Part shown: positions 1-8,471 of the stretch, piece after piece
Numbering within the stretch: position 1 is the stretch's first letter
Layout: every line of letters starts with the position of its first letter
Assembly: GCF_900155475.1 (NCBI RefSeq)
Contig: NZ_FXAM01000001.1
Span: 4,564,901 to 4,628,900 of the forward strand
Length of the DNA stretch: 64,000 nt
Reading direction: 5' to 3'
DNA from: Methylomagnum ishizawai
GTDB lineage: Bacteria > Pseudomonadota > Gammaproteobacteria > Methylococcales > Methylococcaceae
Notes under the pieces: generated by a model
Told to the model about the DNA's origin: nothing
Seen by the model: only the letters and a program-made list of their open reading frames with translations
Database searches by the model: none
Translations under genes and position numbers: made by a program

Positions 1-335
1 CCGAGATCATCGGCCAGCACGATTCGCCGCTGCTGCGCACCGCCCGGCTGGTGGCCCTCACCCACCACGAAAAATGGGATGGCTCGGGCTATCCGCACGG
101 GCTGGCCGGGGAAGATATCCCGTTGGAAGGCCGCATCGTGGCCCTGGCCGATGTCTACGACGCCCTGACCAGTCAACGGCCCTACAAGCGGGCCTGGCCA
201 CCCGCCGAGGCGTTCGCCTTCCTCCAAGAGCAGGCGGGGCGGCATTTCGATCCCAAGCTGACCGGCTTGTTCCTGGGGCTGGAAGCGGAGATCATGGGCA
301 TCAGCGCCACCTACCAAGAAACCTCCGGCCCGTAG
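1..335 (+). CDS. HD-GYP domain protein, C-terminal part
   Basis: The frame is open from the window edge, so the start lies outside. It shows the second half of an HD-GYP domain: a His-His-Glu-Lys-Trp-Asp-Gly-Ser-Gly-Tyr-Pro block (bases 63-95) followed by GL.GE.IPL and an A.ADVYDALTS.RPYK segment. In this family the HHE..DG.GYP motif supplies metal ligands and the GYP loop for cyclic di-GMP phosphodiesterase activity. N-terminal sensor or receiver domains, if any, cannot be seen. The gene ends 51 bases before a radical SAM gene on the same strand, so co-transcription is possible. The domain call is firm. The substrate is inferred from the family. Confidence 0.9.
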   Translation, partial: EIIGQHDSPLLRTARLVALTHHEKWDGSGYPHGLAGEDIPLEGRIVALADVYDALTSQRPYKRAWPPAEAFAFLQEQAGRHFDPKLTGLFLGLEAEIMGISATYQETSGP

Positions 336-386
336 CCCCGGACCCTGGCGCCCCCTTCCCAACAGCGCCCCAAGGATTTCCGCCCG

Positions 387-1667
387 ATGTCAGCTTCCTC
401 GTTCCCGCTCGTACTGCCCAAGGTCCAAGACACCGCGCTGGAAACCACCAAATACGAAAACCTGCTCCGCGCCCTCCGCAACCGGCGGTTGAACGTGGCC
501 CGGCTCGACCATACGCCGCTGGATATTACGGTCGATATGTGTACCGCCTGCCATTTGCGTTGTCCTTATTGCGCGACTGGCAGCGGGGTTTTGGACCGCA
601 AGGCGCAGGTTTTGGGCCTGGATGAACACCGCCGCATTTTGGATTTCTGCGGCGAACAGCTTTTCACCATTTGGTATTTCAGCAATGGCGAACCCTTGCT
701 GAACAAACGCCTGCACCAAATCGTGGCTGATGCCAAGCGCTACGGTATCTTCACGGTGATTTCCACCTCGCTGAGCGTGCCCTTATCCGCGACCCGGATC
801 GATGAAATCCTCTATTCCGGGCTGGATTTGATTTCCTGTTCCATCGACGGTCCCGACGCCGCGACCTATAACCGCTATCGTATCGGCGGCGATTTCAATC
901 TGGTACAGAGTAATCTGGAACGGCTCATCGCCCGCAAACGCGAACTGGGTTTGCAATACCCCTTGATCGAATGGCGCTATCTGGTCTTCCGCCATAACCA
1001 AGACCTGCAAGCCGAAACCCGGCACCTAGCCCATGCTAAAGGCGTCGATATCCTGGAATTATTCCAAGGCTCCGCGCCCGCCCAAGCCCCCGAAGGCGCG
1101 GTCGCGGCCATGACCGGCGGGCTACTCAGCCCGGCGATTTCCGGCCCGGCGGTCGAGGCGGGATTGCGGCGGCGCGATACCTTATTGCGGCGGTATCTAC
1201 CGGAGTTATCGATCAATCCGGGCGAACCGGGGCCGGGGTTATTGGGCCGGAAATGCGATTGGCTGTATTTCGGCTCGATGTTCTATCCCGACGGCAGTGT
1301 CGGACCGTGTTGCGTCCTGGGCAATTCCGATACCGATTTCGGCCAGCGCGGCCCCGGCATGGATTATCGGGCGCTCTGGAACAACCCCAAATACCTGGAC
1401 GCCCGCGCCAGTTTCCCCACCCCGCCCCCAAACCCCCGCTCGATCTGCGCCCATTGCCCCGCCCCCCAGGTACAGGACTGGTTTTTCCGGCAATCGCTGC
1501 GGGCTTATCTCCTCAACGCGCCGGAATGGTTCATCCAAGCCGTGTTGGCCGAACCCGACCAGTTGTTTTATCCGGTGGATTTATACTTGATGCCGGATGA
1601 ATTCATGGCCTTGAAGCGCTATCAACAAGCCAAGCCATCGGTTCGACAAGCAGGCGAACCGGGCTAG
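387..1667 (+). CDS. Radical SAM/SPASM-type protein
   Basis: A 426-residue protein with a radical SAM CX3CX2C cluster motif (CHLRCPYC, around residue 55) that would bind the 4Fe-4S cluster and SAM. A second Cys-rich part lies in the C-terminal third: a CDWLYFGSMFYPDGSVGPCC stretch and then CAHC. This pattern is typical of SPASM or SPASM-like auxiliary Fe-S clusters. Such enzymes often modify peptides or act in cofactor synthesis, but there is no precursor peptide or partner gene here, so the substrate is unknown. The ATG at 387 gives a natural N-terminus ahead of the barrel. It is followed by about 250 bases without a firm gene. Confidence 0.85.
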   Translation: MSASSFPLVLPKVQDTALETTKYENLLRALRNRRLNVARLDHTPLDITVDMCTACHLRCPYCATGSGVLDRKAQVLGLDEHRRILDFCGEQLFTIWYFSNGEPLLNKRLHQIVADAKRYGIFTVISTSLSVPLSATRIDEILYSGLDLISCSIDGPDAATYNRYRIGGDFNLVQSNLERLIARKRELGLQYPLIEWRYLVFRHNQDLQAETRHLAHAKGVDILELFQGSAPAQAPEGAVAAMTGGLLSPAISGPAVEAGLRRRDTLLRRYLPELSINPGEPGPGLLGRKCDWLYFGSMFYPDGSVGPCCVLGNSDTDFGQRGPGMDYRALWNNPKYLDARASFPTPPPNPRSICAHCPAPQVQDWFFRQSLRAYLLNAPEWFIQAVLAEPDQLFYPVDLYLMPDEFMALKRYQQAKPSVRQAGEPG

Positions 1668-1719
1668 ATTATCCGCTCCCTGAAAGAGATTCCCAGCCAC
1701 AACCCAGCGAGGGAGAATA

Positions 1720-1857
1720 ATGTTTTCGTCGCGCCGTACCCGAGCCTCCTGGGCGAGGACGCTCCACAGCGGCATCACAGACTACGCGAAGTTTTCAACA
1801 GCCGATTGGGAATCCCATCCCGCAAGCTCCGCTGGCCGCAAGCAAAATGCCGGGTAA
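1720..1857 (+). CDS. Possible 45-aa small ORF
   Basis: A short open frame (starts MFSSRRTRAS) with a Shine-Dalgarno-like GGGAG six bases before the ATG. It lies in the gap between the radical SAM gene and the efflux genes. I recognise no family. The composition is Arg/Ser/Ala-rich with no signal peptide or membrane segment. The ribosome-binding site is the only positive evidence, and it could equally be chance or a decayed fragment. Confidence 0.2.
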   Translation: MFSSRRTRASWARTLHSGITDYAKFSTADWESHPASSAGRKQNAG

Positions 1858-1923
1858 CCACCCATCGCCAGCCGCCCGCGCCTGTGCTAAGGTCCAAGCC
1901 CACCTCCGTCCCGGACCCATCGC

Positions 1924-3219
1924 GTGCCAGCCCAACCCCAACCATCCCGCAGACCCCGCCTGGCCCCGGCGCTGGCCTTGTGCTTGTCGGCGTTCGCCGC
2001 CCAGGCCGAAGAACCCGCCCTCACCGCCGAACGCGCCGTGACCATCGCGCTGGACGGCAATCCCACCCTGGCCCAGATCAAGGCCCGCGCCGCCGCCCTG
2101 GCCGCCGTCCCCGCCCAGGAAGGCAGCCTGCCCGACCCCATGCTGAGCTTCGAGGCGTTGAACCTGCCCACCGCCTCCGGTTTCAACCTCCATCAGGAGG
2201 ACATGACCATGCTGGAGGTCGGTGTCAGCCAAACCCTGCCGTTTCCCGGCAAGCTGGCGCTCAAAGAACAAGCCGCCGCCTTCGAGGCCGAAGCGGCGGC
2301 GCACACGGTGGCGGAAGCCCGCTTGCGGCTGGCCCGCGAGGTGCGGAGCCGGTGGTGGCAACTGGCCTATATGCACCATGCCTTGCTCATCATCGCCGAC
2401 ACCGAGCAACTCCTGAAGCAGGTGGTGGATATCGCCGATACCCGCTACCGGGTCGGCGAAGGTTTGCAGCAGGAGGTGCTGGAAGCCCGGCTGGAACTCG
2501 CCAAGCTCGGCCAGGAACGCGCCCGGCATATCGGTATGCACCGGGGCGAAATCGCCCGCCTCAACGCCTTGCTCAACCGGCCCGCCGACACGGCCATCCG
2601 CCTGCCCGAAGAAATCGACACCCAGTTGCCCGACCTCCACACCGAGGCCGACCTAGCGGCGCTGGCCGAGCATAACCGGCCCGTGCTGGACCAGGGCCGC
2701 AAGCGCGTCGATGCCGCCCGCAGCCGGGTGGAATTGGCGGAACGCGAGTTCTACCCGGATTTCACCCTGGGCGCGGGCTACGCCTTCCGCCAAAGCACGC
2801 CCACGGGTCAGAGCCGCAGCGACTTCGCCAGTTTCCGGCTGAGCCTGAATCTCCCGATCTACGCGGGCAGCAAGCAAGCCGCGATGGTCGATCAGCGCAA
2901 TAGCGAGCTATTGAGGGAGCGCTATGCCCTGGCAGAGACCGAGCGCAAGCTCGAAGCCGAACTCGCCGCCGGGCTGGCTGAATACCGGGGCAACCGCGAG
3001 CAATTCGGCTTGTACCAGCGCGATATCCTACCCCTGGCCGAACAAACCGTGATCGCCGCGCTGAACGCCTACCCGGTGGGCAAAACCGATTTCCAGGCCG
3101 TGATCCGGGCCGAGAACGCCTGGTTCGAAACCCGGTTGCGCTATTGGCAAGCTTTGGCCGAGGCGCGGCAATCCCTCGCCAAGCTGATGGCCGTGGTCGG
3201 CGACGGGGCGGAGCCATGA
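1924..3219 (+). CDS. TolC/CusC-type outer membrane efflux protein
   Basis: A 431-residue outer-membrane factor. It has an N-terminal signal peptide (basic start, then ALALCLSAFAAQA) and two OEP repeats rich in Ala/Leu/Glu coiled-coil sequence. The pattern is that of CzcC/CusC trimeric channel proteins, which form the exit duct of tripartite efflux pumps. The start is a GTG at 1924, chosen because it places the signal peptide directly at the N-terminus. The stop overlaps the next gene's ATG (ATGA), so it is translationally coupled to the CusB-like adaptor. No RND pump gene follows. Metal specificity is inferred from the partner, not from this protein. Confidence 0.88.
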   Translation: MPAQPQPSRRPRLAPALALCLSAFAAQAEEPALTAERAVTIALDGNPTLAQIKARAAALAAVPAQEGSLPDPMLSFEALNLPTASGFNLHQEDMTMLEVGVSQTLPFPGKLALKEQAAAFEAEAAAHTVAEARLRLAREVRSRWWQLAYMHHALLIIADTEQLLKQVVDIADTRYRVGEGLQQEVLEARLELAKLGQERARHIGMHRGEIARLNALLNRPADTAIRLPEEIDTQLPDLHTEADLAALAEHNRPVLDQGRKRVDAARSRVELAEREFYPDFTLGAGYAFRQSTPTGQSRSDFASFRLSLNLPIYAGSKQAAMVDQRNSELLRERYALAETERKLEAELAAGLAEYRGNREQFGLYQRDILPLAEQTVIAALNAYPVGKTDFQAVIRAENAWFETRLRYWQALAEARQSLAKLMAVVGDGAEP

Positions 3220-4613
3220 GCCGGGCGGCCTTGTTGTGGACGGCTGTGCTGGCCGGGACGCTGGGCGCGGTGGGTGGGAGTTGGTGGGCGCGGCGGCACG
3301 GCCCGGAACCCGCTCCGGTCGTCGCGCAGGCGGCGCGGAAACCCTTGTTCTATCGCCATCCCATGAATCCGGCGGCGACCTCGCCCGTGCCCGCCAAGGA
3401 TGAGATGGGCATGGATTATGTGCCGGTCTATGCCGAAGCCCCCGCCCCGCTGTCCGCGGAGCCACCGCGTACAATCCTGCATTACCGCCATCCCATGGGC
3501 CAGCCCGACACCTCGCCCGTGCCCAAGAAGGACACCATGGGCATGGATTACATTCCGGTCTATGCCGATGGGGACTCCGCCGTCCTCCACATCGCCCCGG
3601 AAAAAATCCAGAGACTCGGCGTGAAAACGGCGCGGGCCGTTGGGTCGGAACTGGCCCAGGTGGTCCACAGCGTCGGCACGGTCGAGGCCGACGAGCGCCG
3701 CTTATACGCCGTCGCCCTACGCTTCGAGGGCTATATCGAGCAACTCCATGTCAATACCACCGGCCAGGCCGTGACCCGCGGCCAACCCTTGTTCGAGCTT
3801 TACAGCCCGGAACTGGTGTCGGCCCAGCGCGAATACCTGGCCGCCCGCAACGCCCAGGCCGCGCTGGACCAAAGCCAGGATTGGATCCGCTCCGGGATGC
3901 GCGACATGGCAGAGAACAGCCTGGACCGTTTACGCAACTGGGGCATTTCCGAGGCCGAACTGGCCGAACTGGCCCAGCGCGGCCAGGTCCGGCGTACCCT
4001 GGTGGTGCGTTCGCCCGCCACCGGCGTGGTGATGGAAAAAACAGCGGTCGCCGGGGCCAGGGCCATGGCCGGGGAAACCTTGTTCAAGATCGCCGACCTC
4101 TCGGAAGTCTGGGTGATCGCCCAGGTCTACGAACAGGACATCGGCCGGATCGCGCTGGGGCAGGCGGTGACGGCCCGGCTCGATGCCTATCCCGAGCGGG
4201 AATTCCGGGGCCGGGTGGGTTTCATCTATCCCATGCTCGATTCCGTCACCCGCACGGCGCGGGTCCGGGTGGAATTCCCCAATCCGCAAGGCTGGTTGAA
4301 ACCCATGATGTTCGCCCACCTCGAAATTGCCACGCGGGCGCACACGGCGCTGTCCGTGCCGCACTCGGCGGTGTTGGAAAGCGGCAAGCGCCGGGTGGTT
4401 CTGGTGGACCTAGGGGAAGGGCGGTTCGAGCCGCGCCCGGTGCGGTTGGGACTACGCGGCGAGGATGCGGTCGAGGTACTGGAAGGCTTGCGCGAGGGCG
4501 AATCGGTGGTGGTGGGCGCAAACTTCCTGATCGATGCCGAGAGCAATCTGAAATCGGCCTTGGAGGGCTTCGCCGCGCCGCAGGAAGCGCCTGCGGTGGG
4601 CGCGCTTCGATAA
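3216..4613 (+). CDS. CusB/CzcB-like RND periplasmic adaptor with two heavy-metal-binding modules
   Basis: A 465-residue membrane-fusion protein. An N-terminal signal anchor (residues 1-25) is followed by two tandem heavy-metal-binding domains of the Y.HPM..P..SPVP..D.MGMDY.PVY type, ending YVPVY and YIPVY. Then come the adaptor beta-barrel, lipoyl and helical-hairpin regions seen in CusB (EGYIEQLHV, PATGVVMEK, GEVWVIAQVYE-like segments). In CusB-like proteins Met-rich and HMBD modules bind Cu(I)/Ag(I) and load the pump. The ATG at 3216 overlaps the upstream stop; a longer in-frame extension to 3144 would run into that gene and is rejected. The inner-membrane pump (CusA) is absent here: the next genes are pmoBAC on the opposite strand. 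Copper is the likeliest substrate. Confidence 0.88.
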   Translation: MSRAALLWTAVLAGTLGAVGGSWWARRHGPEPAPVVAQAARKPLFYRHPMNPAATSPVPAKDEMGMDYVPVYAEAPAPLSAEPPRTILHYRHPMGQPDTSPVPKKDTMGMDYIPVYADGDSAVLHIAPEKIQRLGVKTARAVGSELAQVVHSVGTVEADERRLYAVALRFEGYIEQLHVNTTGQAVTRGQPLFELYSPELVSAQREYLAARNAQAALDQSQDWIRSGMRDMAENSLDRLRNWGISEAELAELAQRGQVRRTLVVRSPATGVVMEKTAVAGARAMAGETLFKIADLSEVWVIAQVYEQDIGRIALGQAVTARLDAYPEREFRGRVGFIYPMLDSVTRTARVRVEFPNPQGWLKPMMFAHLEIATRAHTALSVPHSAVLESGKRRVVLVDLGEGRFEPRPVRLGLRGEDAVEVLEGLREGESVVVGANFLIDAESNLKSALEGFAAPQEAPAVGALR

Positions 4614-4642
4614 GCTCAACAAAATCGTTCCGGCAATAAAAA

Positions 4643-4669
4643 GGCCCCCCCGCCTGAGGCGGGGGGGCC
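4643..4669 (-). terminator. Intrinsic terminator of the pmoCAB operon
   Basis: A perfect 12-bp G/C stem (4643-4654 with 4658-4669) and a 3-base loop. On the minus strand it is followed by TTTTTATT. It lies 45 bases past the pmoB stop. The plus strand has no T-run after the hairpin, so it serves mainly the minus-strand pmo transcript, although the plus-strand efflux genes converge on it. Confidence 0.9.
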
Positions 4670-4713
4670 AAGCCGATCACGGCCGGTCGGGGCGCGTCAA
4701 GCGCCCCTCCCGC

Positions 4714-5958
4714 TTACATGAAGGACGGGATTAACGGCGCGTCGATCTGGGTCACCTGACGGTTGCCAGCGGCGTCGAAGAAGAACAGGAGGCCGGCGAA
4801 GCGGCTGTCCGGGTCGTAGATGATGTCGGACAAGCGGTAAACTTCCCACGCCGCGTCGGAAGCGGTCACTTCCACGGTGCGGGTCTCGCCGGGGGCCAGC
4901 GGGCTGTTGTCGCTGACTTCCAGGCCGTCCTCGGCCAGCAGGTCCTCCGGATAGCCGGTGGTGTCCTTGTACACGTCGGAGTCCAGGAACCGCACGGACG
5001 CGGTGTAGAACTCGCCCAGGCGCACGGCGCTGCTGCCGCTGTTGGTGATGGTCAGCTTCATGCGCATGGCGCGGCCCGGCACGCGGTAGCTGGCGTCTTC
5101 CACCTTGACGGAGACGGTCGGCTTGGTCATCTCGATCGGCTTGATGCCGCGCAGGGTACCGGCCTGCAGCGGGATGGTGATCGGGTACTTGCCGTTGGCA
5201 CCGGACATCGCGAAGATCACCAGCAGGATGGTGCCGGCCGCGAAGCCCATGGCGACCTTGCGGTCGGTCCCGGAAACCAGCTCGTTGGCGCGACCGGCGT
5301 CGGTCAGCAGCATGCGCGGCAGGAACACCGGACGGCGGACCCAGTAGACGATCCAGGCCAGGCCGACCGCGTACCACAGGGCGTGCCAGAAGTAGGTGTT
5401 CTCCAGGTTGTAGCTCTCCAGATCGACGGTCTGGCCGGTCAGGGTGGTGACCGGGTTCTTGAAGTCGCCCATGGAGCCTTCGATGGTGATCCACTTGCCG
5501 GGCCCGATGATCGGACCACCGCCTTGGACGTTCATCATGGTGTGGACGTGCCAGTCGCCGGGGCGACGGGCCTTCAGCACAACCTTGAACTCATAGGTCT
5601 TGCCGATCTCGAGACGCACGGAACGCGGCACCAACTGGCCGCCGATGTAGGATTCCTTGCGGATAAAGACCGGACCGGGAATACCGATGTTCAGGAACGA
5701 TACATCCGGCTCGTCCACGGTTTCCGGCCAGCCTTCGAACACGTGGAACTTGCCAGTGATCTCGACCTGTTCGTTGACCTTGACCTTTTCCTTGCTCCAC
5801 TTCAGGTCGTACCAGTGGATGGTACGCATACGCATGAACGCGGCCTGGGACTTTTCGCCGTGCGCGGAGGCGTTCGGCGCGTAGAAACTGGTCGCCGCGA
5901 ACGCGGTCAGCAAGCCGACCATGGACCACTTGGCGATCCTGTCTTTGAGTAGTTTCAT
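4714..5958 (-). CDS. pmoB: Particulate methane monooxygenase subunit B
   Basis: A 414-residue PmoB, the soluble-domain subunit of pMMO, which oxidises methane to methanol in intracytoplasmic membranes. The N-terminal signal segment ends at ..NASA, exposing His33. His33, His48, His137 and His139 (in GDWHVHTMM) fall at exactly the positions of the copper ligands I know from M. capsulatus Bath. The periplasmic N-terminal cupredoxin domain (about 33-170), two membrane helices and a C-terminal cupredoxin domain are all present. It is the last gene of pmoCAB. The SD sequence AGGAAG lies just before the ATG and a strong terminator follows. No pmoD lies downstream. Confidence 0.98.
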   Translation of the reverse strand: MKLLKDRIAKWSMVGLLTAFAATSFYAPNASAHGEKSQAAFMRMRTIHWYDLKWSKEKVKVNEQVEITGKFHVFEGWPETVDEPDVSFLNIGIPGPVFIRKESYIGGQLVPRSVRLEIGKTYEFKVVLKARRPGDWHVHTMMNVQGGGPIIGPGKWITIEGSMGDFKNPVTTLTGQTVDLESYNLENTYFWHALWYAVGLAWIVYWVRRPVFLPRMLLTDAGRANELVSGTDRKVAMGFAAGTILLVIFAMSGANGKYPITIPLQAGTLRGIKPIEMTKPTVSVKVEDASYRVPGRAMRMKLTITNSGSSAVRLGEFYTASVRFLDSDVYKDTTGYPEDLLAEDGLEVSDNSPLAPGETRTVEVTASDAAWEVYRLSDIIYDPDSRFAGLLFFFDAAGNRQVTQIDAPLIPSFM

Positions 5959-6000
5959 AGTTCTTCCTCTCTCTCGAGTCTGTTCTGTTGTGGCCGCCCC

Positions 6001-6017
6001 CGCGCCCCTCGGGCGCG
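6001..6017 (-). other. Hairpin in the pmoA-pmoB intergenic region
   Basis: A 7-bp perfect stem (CGCGCCC/GGGCGCG) with a 3-base loop in the 121-base gap between pmoA and pmoB. There is no T-run, so it is not a terminator as it stands. It may protect or process the polycistronic mRNA, but that is inference. Confidence 0.45.
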
Positions 6018-6079
6018 CTCCGGGGCTCCGGTGCGGATGGGTGCGTTCCCGGCCGGGCGGACCCGGCCGATCCCTATTA

Positions 6080-6823
6080 TCAGGTGTTCTTCAGGAAGCG
6101 GACGTTGGCGAACCAGCGACCGACGAAGTGCCACATGAAGTAGATCAGGATGGACATGAAGCCGGAGAAGAACGCGGACACCGGGGCCACGTCCTTACCG
6201 AAGGTACGCAGGGTGCCCTTCTCGACCATGCGGATGTACTCGGGGGTACCGGTACGCACATAGTTGTAGCCCTGGATGTCGGCGATGGACATCAGCATGC
6301 CGTTGTATTCCACCGGCACGTGGATCGGGGCGATGATCGGCCAGTTGCCAGGGTAGAAGATCAAACCCCAGGCCAGACCGCCAATGATGGCGGTGAACAG
6401 GTAGCTGCCGGACAGCATCAGGCAGACGTCGAGGATGATCGCGCCCGGGACCAGGATGGCCGGGAACACGAAGTTCACGGGGAAGTAGGTCCAGCCCCAG
6501 AAGTTGAAGTAGCGGTTGACCCATTCACCGAACAGCAGCGCCAACACGCACACGGTCGCCGCCCACGGCTGGCGGAAACGCTCCCACAGGAACACCTGCG
6601 CGGCGGCCGGGAAGGTCACCAGCACGATCGGGGTCACGGTGACCCACAGGCGGCGGTCTTTCCAGTCGGACCAGAAGTCCCAGTCGCCCATGGTCAGCAT
6701 CGCGTGGATGTGGTACGAACCGCAGATGACGAAGAAAAAGATGAACAGGCCCAGATAGTCGATGGTCCGGGAAACCTGCACGGCCTCGGCGTGGGACCGG
6801 ACCGCAGATTGAAGTGCGCTCAT
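6080..6823 (-). CDS. pmoA: Particulate methane monooxygenase subunit A
   Basis: A 247-residue integral membrane PmoA, the marker protein of methanotrophs, with the usual length and several hydrophobic helices. Recognisable family blocks include HIHAMLTMGDWDFWSDWKDR, LWERFRQPWAATV, and the WGWTYFPVNFVFP and VPVEYNGMLMSIADIQGYNY regions. It packs with PmoB and PmoC in the trimeric enzyme. A perfect SD (GGAGGT) lies five bases before the ATG. It sits between pmoC (135-base gap) and pmoB (121-base gap), both containing hairpins. The sequence is of the Methylococcus type rather than the alphaproteobacterial type or pxmA, judged by eye. Confidence 0.98.
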   Translation of the reverse strand: MSALQSAVRSHAEAVQVSRTIDYLGLFIFFFVICGSYHIHAMLTMGDWDFWSDWKDRRLWVTVTPIVLVTFPAAAQVFLWERFRQPWAATVCVLALLFGEWVNRYFNFWGWTYFPVNFVFPAILVPGAIILDVCLMLSGSYLFTAIIGGLAWGLIFYPGNWPIIAPIHVPVEYNGMLMSIADIQGYNYVRTGTPEYIRMVEKGTLRTFGKDVAPVSAFFSGFMSILIYFMWHFVGRWFANVRFLKNT

Positions 6824-6858
6824 GAGTTACCTCCAAAGTTTCGTTTTATAGTCTTCTC

Positions 6859-6884
6859 GGGCGCGGCCACAACCGACCGCGCCC
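6859..6884 (-). other. Hairpin in the pmoC-pmoA intergenic region
   Basis: An 8-bp perfect stem (GGGCGCGG/CCGCGCCC) with a 10-base loop, a short distance upstream of the pmoA ribosome-binding site. There is no U-tract. It is a candidate processing or stability element separating pmoC from pmoAB messages. Confidence 0.45.
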
Positions 6885-6958
6885 ATCACTCCCTGTGTCC
6901 GGTACCGGCACCCCTCACGCCCACAGGGCATCGGGAACCGGCACCGCTTCCGTCCGCC

Positions 6959-7738
6959 TTACTTGGCGATCAGGCCCTGGTCGACCGCTTCGCAGACGTC
7001 CTTGCCGATCACGGTCGCGAAGCTCGCGAAGATCTGCAGCAGCACGCCGGCAATGGCCAGTGCCAGCCAGCCGAAGATCACGAAGCCGTAGTGCAAGGGA
7101 GCCACGAACAGCTCTTCCATGAACCAGAAGGTGTGGCCCCATTCGTTCAGGCCCACGTTCGGCAGGATCATGAACGGACCCACAACGGTCACCAGGTACG
7201 GCAGGGACAGGCCCTGCGCGAAGTACGGCAGGCGGGTCTTGGCGTACAGGAACGCGCCGAAGCCGGTGATGATGTAGATCGGGTAGCTCAGGTAGAACTC
7301 GATGATGTGCGACGGGGTGAAGTCGGTGTCGCGCACGATGGTCTGGTGCCAGGTGCCATCCTGTTCGGTGAAGTAGGAAGCGCCCCAGTAGATCGCCCAC
7401 GCATAGGCGAACACCCAGATCAGGTGGGTCATGTTGCGGCGCAGCTCTTCGCGCGGGGTGATCGCGGCCAGGTTGCGGTCGCGGCTCTTCCAGATATAAC
7501 CCCACAGGATCGACGCGGTGGTCACTTCCAGCACGATCTCGGTGTACAGGAAGTTCATCCAGTACGTCTCGAACTCAGGCGCGAAGGAGTCCAGGCCCGC
7601 GGCCCAGCCGTACACGCCTTCGTACCAGCGCACCCACATGTAGAACACGGTGTAGATCGTGAACGCGAACGCCAGCCACTTCGTATCGAGCAGCGGCTTG
7701 TCCTGCGCGGCGACGCCGCCAGCGGTTGTTGCAGCCAT
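6959..7738 (-). CDS. pmoC: Particulate methane monooxygenase subunit C
   Basis: A 259-residue membrane protein, first gene of pmoCAB. The proposed metal-site ligands are conserved. Asp127, His131 and His144 correspond to Asp156, His160 and His173 in the longer Bath numbering. Asn198, His202 and His216 correspond to the second (CuD) site Asn227, His231 and His245. The start at 7738 has an SD GAGGT seven bases upstream and begins MAATT, as in shorter Bath annotations. The 29-residue N-terminal extension sometimes annotated is not used here. Transcription is expected from the TTGACA promoter about 130 bases upstream. Confidence 0.98.
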   Translation of the reverse strand: MAATTAGGVAAQDKPLLDTKWLAFAFTIYTVFYMWVRWYEGVYGWAAGLDSFAPEFETYWMNFLYTEIVLEVTTASILWGYIWKSRDRNLAAITPREELRRNMTHLIWVFAYAWAIYWGASYFTEQDGTWHQTIVRDTDFTPSHIIEFYLSYPIYIITGFGAFLYAKTRLPYFAQGLSLPYLVTVVGPFMILPNVGLNEWGHTFWFMEELFVAPLHYGFVIFGWLALAIAGVLLQIFASFATVIGKDVCEAVDQGLIAK

Positions 7739-7861
7739 TTGTTTTACCTCTTGAAAATTGCTTCTATAACGGCGGTTCGACCGGAACCCAGCCTCCCCTC
7801 CGCCTCGCCCCGGACAGCCCTTGAACGCCTCCCGGAACCCCCGGTCCCCCGGGTGCGGTGC

Positions 7862-7889
7862 AGTCTATCACCCGCCAAACCCTTGTCAA
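7862..7889 (-). promoter_or_regulatory. Sigma-70-type promoter of pmoCAB
   Basis: On the minus strand a perfect -35 TTGACA (7889-7884) is followed after 16 bases by TAGACT (7867-7862), a 4/6 match to the -10 consensus. The predicted start near 7855 gives a leader of about 115 bases before pmoC. Methylococcus pmo operons are known to be transcribed from sigma-70-like promoters, which fits. Confidence 0.7.
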
Positions 7890-7898
7890 GAAATTATC

Positions 7899-7913
7899 GC
7901 GACATTTTGTCGC
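7899..7913. promoter_or_regulatory. Palindrome upstream of the pmo -35 element
   Basis: A perfect 15-base inverted repeat, GCGACA-TTT-TGTCGC, centred about 17 bases upstream of the pmoC -35 hexamer (roughly -50). The position suits an activator or a class I regulator. It could also serve the divergent DUF4389 gene. No regulator family is assigned. Confidence 0.4.
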
Positions 7914-8109
7914 AGCGCTTCCGACCGCCTCCTAGCGCCCCCAATTGCCATACGCCGCCCTCATGAAGGCTTGTGGAAAATATCCGTCAAGCCCTAAACT
8001 TTTCGGCGTTTTATCCAAGCGTAGCCCTGCCGTTCCCGATATCGCTCAAGATTCGGACCCCTACTTCGCCACGCACTCACACACCAGCCGAGCCAATAAT
8101 CCATCTACC

Positions 8110-8397
8110 ATGAAAGACCCAGCCATCGAGAACATCATCGGCACAAATCCGTTTAAACGCTTGATTTTTATGGCTTTATTTTTCGGCCTATTCGGAATAG
8201 TGCGCCTATTGCTATGGGTGTTGGTGGTTTTCCAATTCCTGGCCCATATGCTCACCGGCAGGGTCACGGCGGTGGGAATGAAATGGGGCAAGGCGCTCTC
8301 GAACTGGATTCATAAGATGCTGCTTTTCATGTCCTACAACACCGAGCAGATGCCCTTCCCGTTCGCCGCCTTCGGAGCCACCGCGGACGAGGATTGA
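8110..8397 (+). CDS. DUF4389 small membrane protein
   Basis: A 95-residue protein with a hydrophobic first half (LIFMALFFGLFGIVRLLLWV) and the conserved tail SNWIHKMLLFMSYNTEQMPF, the pattern of DUF4389 proteins in gammaproteobacteria. The function is unknown. The ATG at 8110 is preferred over an upstream frame extension to 7945 because the extension is low-complexity, lacks family similarity and would overlap the pmo regulatory region. It is divergent from pmoC and is followed 74 bases later by the DUF2058 gene. Confidence 0.8.
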   Translation: MKDPAIENIIGTNPFKRLIFMALFFGLFGIVRLLLWVLVVFQFLAHMLTGRVTAVGMKWGKALSNWIHKMLLFMSYNTEQMPFPFAAFGATADED

Positions 8398-8471
8398 CGC
8401 CTAACGGGATCACACGACCACGCCACGCCCCGGCGCGGCATTGCCGAAACTCCAAAGGAGAGAGGACCATC

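Noticed and set aside
3340..3570. Tandem near-repeat in the CusB-like gene as a possible assembly duplication
   Set aside because: The two HMBD modules differ in sequence and spacing, and tandem HMBDs are a known feature of such adaptors.
5921..7966. A 681-residue open frame antisense to pmoA and pmoC
   Set aside because: It spans the pmo intergenic hairpins and promoter and has His/Asp/Gln-rich shadow composition; pmo genes are certain.
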